Shown here in pieces: positions 4,861 to 7,538 of a stretch of DNA of 7,538 bases (position 1 is the first letter of the stretch; every line of letters begins with the position of its first letter). A program made the position numbers and the translations under genes. Origin of the DNA: Phycisphaerae bacterium (GTDB taxonomy: Bacteria; Planctomycetota; Phycisphaerae; JAAYCJ01); contig JAAZAW010000360.1 of assembly GCA_012514125.1 (NCBI GenBank), positions 1 to 7,538 on the forward strand. Direction: 5' to 3'. The notes beneath the pieces were generated by a model. That model was not told the origin of the DNA and searched no databases. It was given only the letters and a program-made list of their open reading frames with translations.

Positions 4861-7056
4861 TTACTCCTTCAACTTCACCAGCATCAAACCGGCGAGAAGG
4901 AATCCTACGCTCATCGGCAGTCCCAGGCCGCTGCAAAGTGTGCCTGAGGCAGCGTCTTGCTCGGATTTTTCATCCACGGTCGCGGTCCCTAAGACCTTCG
5001 CATAATCGGCTGCAAAACTCGATCCGCTCGAACCATAGTTGGCTGCCAGGATGCCCAGGTCACCCACATTCACCTCACCATCGCCGTTAAAGTCACCCAT
5101 AGACCAGTTTTTCTCCGAACCGCCGTAGTTGGCCGCCAGAATCCCCAAGTCACCGACGTTTACCTCGCCATCTCCATTGGCATCGCCATAGCGGCTGCGG
5201 CAAAGCGTCAACACCAGCACATCCATATCCGACTGATCAACCAAATCATCGCCCGTCAGATCAAACGCCGGATCATTCAGTCCGTTCCTGACCTGCACAA
5301 ACAGAAGATCGATATCGCTGCTCGAGAATGTCCCGTCGCCATCAAAATCCGCCGGGTGCATCGCGAGCTTGTGCACGCCGATCTGCCGCCAGTCGTTGTA
5401 CTTGTTCTGGAGCATATTCTCACTCTTCATGCCAAAGCTGTCCGCGTACTTGTCGCAGATGATCACATCCACCCCAACCTGAACATTCAAAGCCAGCGGC
5501 GAAACAATCGAGTTAACCGGCGTGTCTTTGTCCAGATACTCATACGCCCTCATCGCCACCTCATAAAACAGCCAACCGGTAGGATTACCCTGTCCATCAA
5601 CTTCCACAACTCCCGCCGCCTGGAGACCGATCTCCTGGGCCTGTGCATCGGATATCTCAAAATTCCCCGCAAAGGTCTTCCAGACATTCGCTGTGGAAAC
5701 AGCCGTCCTGGACGCCGCAGTCTTGAGTCCGATGACGTACTGCTGGGCGCTCTCCTGTGTGCTCTCATAGGCATAAGGCTCACCGCCGGTGGTATGCACA
5801 TAAATCTCCACCCTGTCCTGAGTATTCAAATGGCTGTACATATCTTCAAAGACATGGGCCGGATCGTTGACCTTTACCGCCACATAAAACTGATTCGTCG
5901 TTCCATCCCAGCGAACGGCATACGCGGCATCCGTACTTGGCGAGGTCCCGCTGTAGTTTTTGTCTAGCGTGACAAACTCACTCGCCAACCACTCCGACAA
6001 ATTCCCATCGACATTCACACTCCCGTCGGCCCGGGGAATATCGATCGGATTGTTGAAGGCCTTATAGGTCGCGCTTTTGATCATACTCGGGCCATAGCCT
6101 ATCGCCCAGGCCCGAGCGGTCAGCGTTTCACCAGGATTCACCGTCACGAGTTCCTCTGGATCATATAACGGACTCTCTTGCGTCGGAACACTCCCATCGA
6201 GCGTATAATGAATCTCCGCATCCGGCGTCACACAACCAATCGCGACCTTGTCGCCCACGAAGATAACACCACCATCAGGACTGAAGGTCGGAGTCGCTGC
6301 TGCCTCCTGAACTTCACTTACAATCAAATCGTCAAGCAGAGCCCAATCCGATCCTCCAGCACTTGAATAAATCTGAATGCCGCCCAAAGCAACCTCCGGA
6401 ACATCGTTGAGCGGAATATCATCCGACAGCCATGTCGCAGTCGGAGTCCCGGTTCCCCACGAACTCGAAGTCCACTGCGTCAAACCGACCGTATAATAAC
6501 CGGTGGCAAAATTGGCAATGATTTCCACATCAAGCTTACTTAATGGATCGATGATTTTTCCTGTATCAAAGGCCACGGTTTTGTTGGCAAAAGCCTGAAC
6601 CATATATTTCTCGTTCTCATTGGCCCAAATAACTACTTTGAACGGATACGTCATGGTACTTCCGCTCGTTTCCGTACCACGAAATTCAATTTTATTATTA
6701 CTCAATGGTGACAGGTATAACGTAAAATTAACCTTGTACCGACCGTCCTGGCTTGTACCAGCCAAAGTATGATAGATGTTACCGGTCCCAATTTTGATAC
6801 TCACCGCTTTACCGACGATCCCATAACACCCCGCCGTATAAGGGCTTTCGGGCCCCCCAAGATCGCCACGGTTATAAATATAAAATGAAGCTCTCGTGGG
6901 AGGCAAAGCCTGCCACCCCATTCGACCCGGCATAATAGTTGGAAAGGTCTCATACTCTTCAAACCCACCCACATCCAGCAAGGGCGTATCCCCCCATGCC
7001 GTCGAAACCATAAACCCCATTCCCAACACCACCATCACCATTCCATACTTCTGCAT
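4861..7056 (-). CDS. Exported CBM9-like, chitobiase-C-like protein with dockerin-like modules and C-terminal tail
   Basis: A 731-residue protein predicted to be exported and anchored at the envelope, probably binding carbohydrate. Residues 1-22 are a signal peptide (MQKYGMVMVVLGMGF core, end near STAWG). Residues 26-250 look like a beta-rich concanavalin-type region without a catalytic motif I recognise. Residues 253-333 match the chitobiase/beta-hexosaminidase C-terminal domain style (EIHYTLDGSVPTQESPLY, then LTARAWAIGYGPS). Residues 337-563 resemble CBM9/DOMON-type sugar-binding domains (VDGNLSEWLASEF, FYVAVKVNDPAHVFED, DRVEIYVHT). Residues 567-619 and 624-675 are two EF-hand/dockerin-like pairs. 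From Cys708 a Gly-rich hydrophobic tail ends in KLKE. No glycoside hydrolase domain is present, so a binding or display role is more likely than catalysis. The frame stays open 52 codons further upstream to a TTG at 7212, but the start at 7056 has a strong Shine-Dalgarno and yields a clean signal peptide. No partner gene is co-directional nearby. Confidence 0.88.
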   Translation of the reverse strand: MQKYGMVMVVLGMGFMVSTAWGDTPLLDVGGFEEYETFPTIMPGRMGWQALPPTRASFYIYNRGDLGGPESPYTAGCYGIVGKAVSIKIGTGNIYHTLAGTSQDGRYKVNFTLYLSPLSNNKIEFRGTETSGSTMTYPFKVVIWANENEKYMVQAFANKTVAFDTGKIIDPLSKLDVEIIANFATGYYTVGLTQWTSSSWGTGTPTATWLSDDIPLNDVPEVALGGIQIYSSAGGSDWALLDDLIVSEVQEAAATPTFSPDGGVIFVGDKVAIGCVTPDAEIHYTLDGSVPTQESPLYDPEELVTVNPGETLTARAWAIGYGPSMIKSATYKAFNNPIDIPRADGSVNVDGNLSEWLASEFVTLDKNYSGTSPSTDAAYAVRWDGTTNQFYVAVKVNDPAHVFEDMYSHLNTQDRVEIYVHTTGGEPYAYESTQESAQQYVIGLKTAASRTAVSTANVWKTFAGNFEISDAQAQEIGLQAAGVVEVDGQGNPTGWLFYEVAMRAYEYLDKDTPVNSIVSPLALNVQVGVDVIICDKYADSFGMKSENMLQNKYNDWRQIGVHKLAMHPADFDGDGTFSSSDIDLLFVQVRNGLNDPAFDLTGDDLVDQSDMDVLVLTLCRSRYGDANGDGEVNVGDLGILAANYGGSEKNWSMGDFNGDGEVNVGDLGILAANYGSSGSSFAADYAKVLGTATVDEKSEQDAASGTLCSGLGLPMSVGFLLAGLMLVKLKE
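4864..4935 (-). other. C-terminal Cys/Gly hydrophobic sorting-type tail (CBM9 protein)
   Basis: The last 24 residues run CSGLGLPMSVGFLLAGLMLV and then KLKE. Eight positions, Cys0, Gly2, Gly4, Leu5, Gly10, Leu13, Gly15 and Leu16, are identical and identically spaced with the tail at 1744-1821. A hydrophobic helix with a short charged end fits a C-terminal anchor; the protease or sortase that would recognise it is unknown. Confidence 0.6.
5032..5187 (-). other. Dockerin-like pair of EF-hand loops (CBM9 protein)
   Basis: Loops DANGDGEVNVGD and DFNGDGEVNVGD are each followed by LGILAANYG. This is the same duplicated loop-helix cassette as in the propeller protein, differing mainly in Glu for Ile before VNVGD. 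Confidence 0.85.
5200..5358 (-). other. Second, diverged EF-hand pair (CBM9 protein)
   Basis: Loops DFDGDGTFSSSDID and DLTGDDLVDQSDMD retain acidic calcium-binding positions and each is followed by a hydrophobic helix (LLFVQVRNGL, VLVLTLCRS). It lies directly before the canonical pair, so the protein has four calcium loops in total. Divergence from the other pair suggests an older or functionally different module. Confidence 0.75.
5368..6048 (-). other. CBM9-like carbohydrate-binding domain
   Basis: Residues 337-563 of the protein. The opening PRADGSVNVDGNLSEW, the central W-D-G-T-N-FYVAV-V-D strand pair and the DRVEIYVHT segment are the recurring signatures of CBM9-like and related DOMON beta-sandwiches, which bind sugar ends or heme. 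The ligand cannot be decided from sequence alone. Confidence 0.7.
6058..6300 (-). other. Chitobiase/beta-hexosaminidase C-terminal-like domain
   Basis: Residues 253-333. A Pro-rich entry (ATPTFSPDGG), the IHYTLDGSVPT turn and the AWAIGYGPS strand are characteristic of this small Ig-like domain, which commonly serves as a spacer or accessory domain in secreted carbohydrate-active proteins. It is not catalytic. Confidence 0.75.
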
Positions 7057-7063
7057 TTCATTA

Positions 7064-7069
7064 CTCCTT
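7064..7069 (-). promoter_or_regulatory. Strong ribosome binding site deciding the start at 7056
   Basis: On the minus strand AAGGAG lies seven bases before the ATG at 7056, an ideal spacing. The in-frame upstream TTG at 7212 has no such site, so this motif fixes the start. An out-of-frame ATG sits five bases upstream of the chosen one. Confidence 0.85.
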
Positions 7070-7419
7070 TTTATAACGTACCGAATATCAAGGAAGGCTA
7101 AAATACTTTGAATCGCATAGGACGGCAACTCCGCCAAGGCATCGGACCGAGGATCAATTCTATGATTCTGAAACTCCGCCGGAAACGCTTTTCCGTTATC
7201 GTGATAATTCAAAAAATCGCAGAAAAGAAAAAGATATCTCCAAAGACAGGCGAAGGCCCGGTAGCGTGCGTTTTCACAACCCCCCGGAACAATATCATGC
7301 TGAATAAGGCTGATCGAGAAAAGCTTCGCTGACCGTTACCATGACGTTCTGAGTCTTTTCGCAATGTCTTTAATCGTGACCAACATTATACTTTTTTTAA
7401 TAGACGTTTAGCTTCTACC
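7070..7419 (-). other. Long leader upstream of the CBM9-protein gene
   Basis: About 350 bases without a supported gene. If transcription starts near 7380-7415 the mRNA would have an untranslated leader of over 300 bases. I checked it for familiar riboswitch cores such as those of cyclic di-GMP, cobalamin and glycine and recognise none. One small hairpin, GGAAA/TTTCC (7181-7194), is visible. A TATAAT -10-like hexamer reads leftward at 7390-7385, but its -35 partner is poor. The sense frame is open from the gene back to at least 7212, so an alternative longer protein cannot be excluded. Confidence 0.4.
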
Positions 7420-7448
7420 AAACTACATGTTTACTTTGTAAATGTCAA
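7420..7448 (-). promoter_or_regulatory. Candidate promoter of the CBM9-protein gene
   Basis: On the minus strand a perfect TTGACA (7448-7443) is followed after 17 bases by TAGTTT (7425-7420), which matches the -10 consensus at only three of six positions. The spacer contains the dyad TTTAC-AAA-GTAAA, a position where a repressor or activator could act. The -35 and spacing are good, the -10 is weak, so this is tentative. Confidence 0.35.
7426..7447. repeat. 22-base operator-like repeat, copy 1
   Basis: Contains the dyad TTTAC-TTT-GTAAA (plus strand) and ends TGTCA. It matches the copy at 7477-7498 at 17 of 22 positions in the same orientation, 51 bases apart start to start. It fills the spacer of the candidate promoter and overlaps its -35. 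Confidence 0.45.
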
Positions 7449-7476
7449 GAAAAATTAGCAAATTTTATAAACAATA

Positions 7477-7498
7477 CACATTTACTTTGACAGTGTCA
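7477..7498. repeat. 22-base operator-like repeat, copy 2
   Basis: Shares the core TTTACTTTG and the end TGTCA with copy 1, but here the symmetric part has shifted to the perfect palindrome TGACA-G-TGTCA at 7488-7498. A plus-strand TTGACA hexamer lies at 7487-7492. Its last base coincides with the first base of the 41-base repeat. Confidence 0.45.
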
Positions 7499-7538
7499 TA
7501 CGCTTTTGATTTAGTCGTGTCGTAGCATTACAAATATC
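7498..7538 (+). repeat. 41-base dispersed repeat, right copy (cut by window end)
   Basis: Matches 4651-4691 at 38 of 41 positions, in the same orientation, and runs to the last base of the window. The true right end is therefore unseen. Together the two copies bracket the whole CBM9-protein gene and its leader. Confidence 0.85.

Noticed and set aside
5356..5967. Plus-strand open frame of about 203 codons
   Set aside because: Antisense to the CBM9-like domain, with no domain pattern of its own.
7108..7332. Plus-strand open frame of 74 codons starting at a TTG with AAGGAAGG nearby
   Set aside because: The purine stretch gives it some plausibility, but the translation is basic with no domain, it lies antisense to the leader of the CBM9 gene, and no promoter precedes it.

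Overview
The window looks like a chromosomal piece of a planctomycete, most likely of the Phycisphaerae type. Two large exported proteins carry paired EF-hand, dockerin-like modules built on the same core (NVGDLGILAANYG) and end in a membrane-anchor tail, an architecture I associate with that group. The assignment is inference from protein style; no marker gene is present.

Layout. (1) Positions 136-1824 (+): an exported seven-repeat SBBP beta-propeller protein with a dockerin-like pair and a C-terminal Cys/Gly membrane tail. (2) Positions 1847-4246 (-), convergent with it across a 22-base gap: a two-domain cytoplasmic protein, a GT4-type glycosyltransferase joined by an Asn/Gly-rich hinge to a predicted (alpha/alpha)6-barrel carbohydrate-active domain. 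(3) Positions 4481-4604 (+): a tRNA-Leu(CAA) gene behind a near-consensus housekeeping promoter. (4) Positions 4605-4860: intergenic DNA with a 41-base sequence that recurs at the right window edge, followed by an imperfect hairpin. (5) Positions 4861-7056 (-): a second exported protein with an N-terminal beta-sandwich-like region, a chitobiase C-terminal-like domain, a CBM9-like domain, two EF-hand/dockerin-like pairs and the same type of Cys/Gly tail. (6) Positions 7057-7538: a long AT-rich leader with a promoter candidate, two diverged 22-base operator-like copies and the second copy of the 41-base repeat.

How the parts may fit. Both exported proteins appear built for display at the cell envelope: signal peptide, binding or propeller body, calcium-loop module, hydrophobic C-terminal tail. 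The glycosyltransferase could contribute to a glycan or glycoconjugate, but nothing in the sequence ties it to either surface protein; all three are separate transcription units. The most unusual signals are the spacing-identical C-terminal tails of the two otherwise unrelated proteins, the 41-base repeat on both sides of the CBM9-protein gene, and the atypical glycosyltransferase with a non-canonical EX7E region fused to a glycosidase-like domain.
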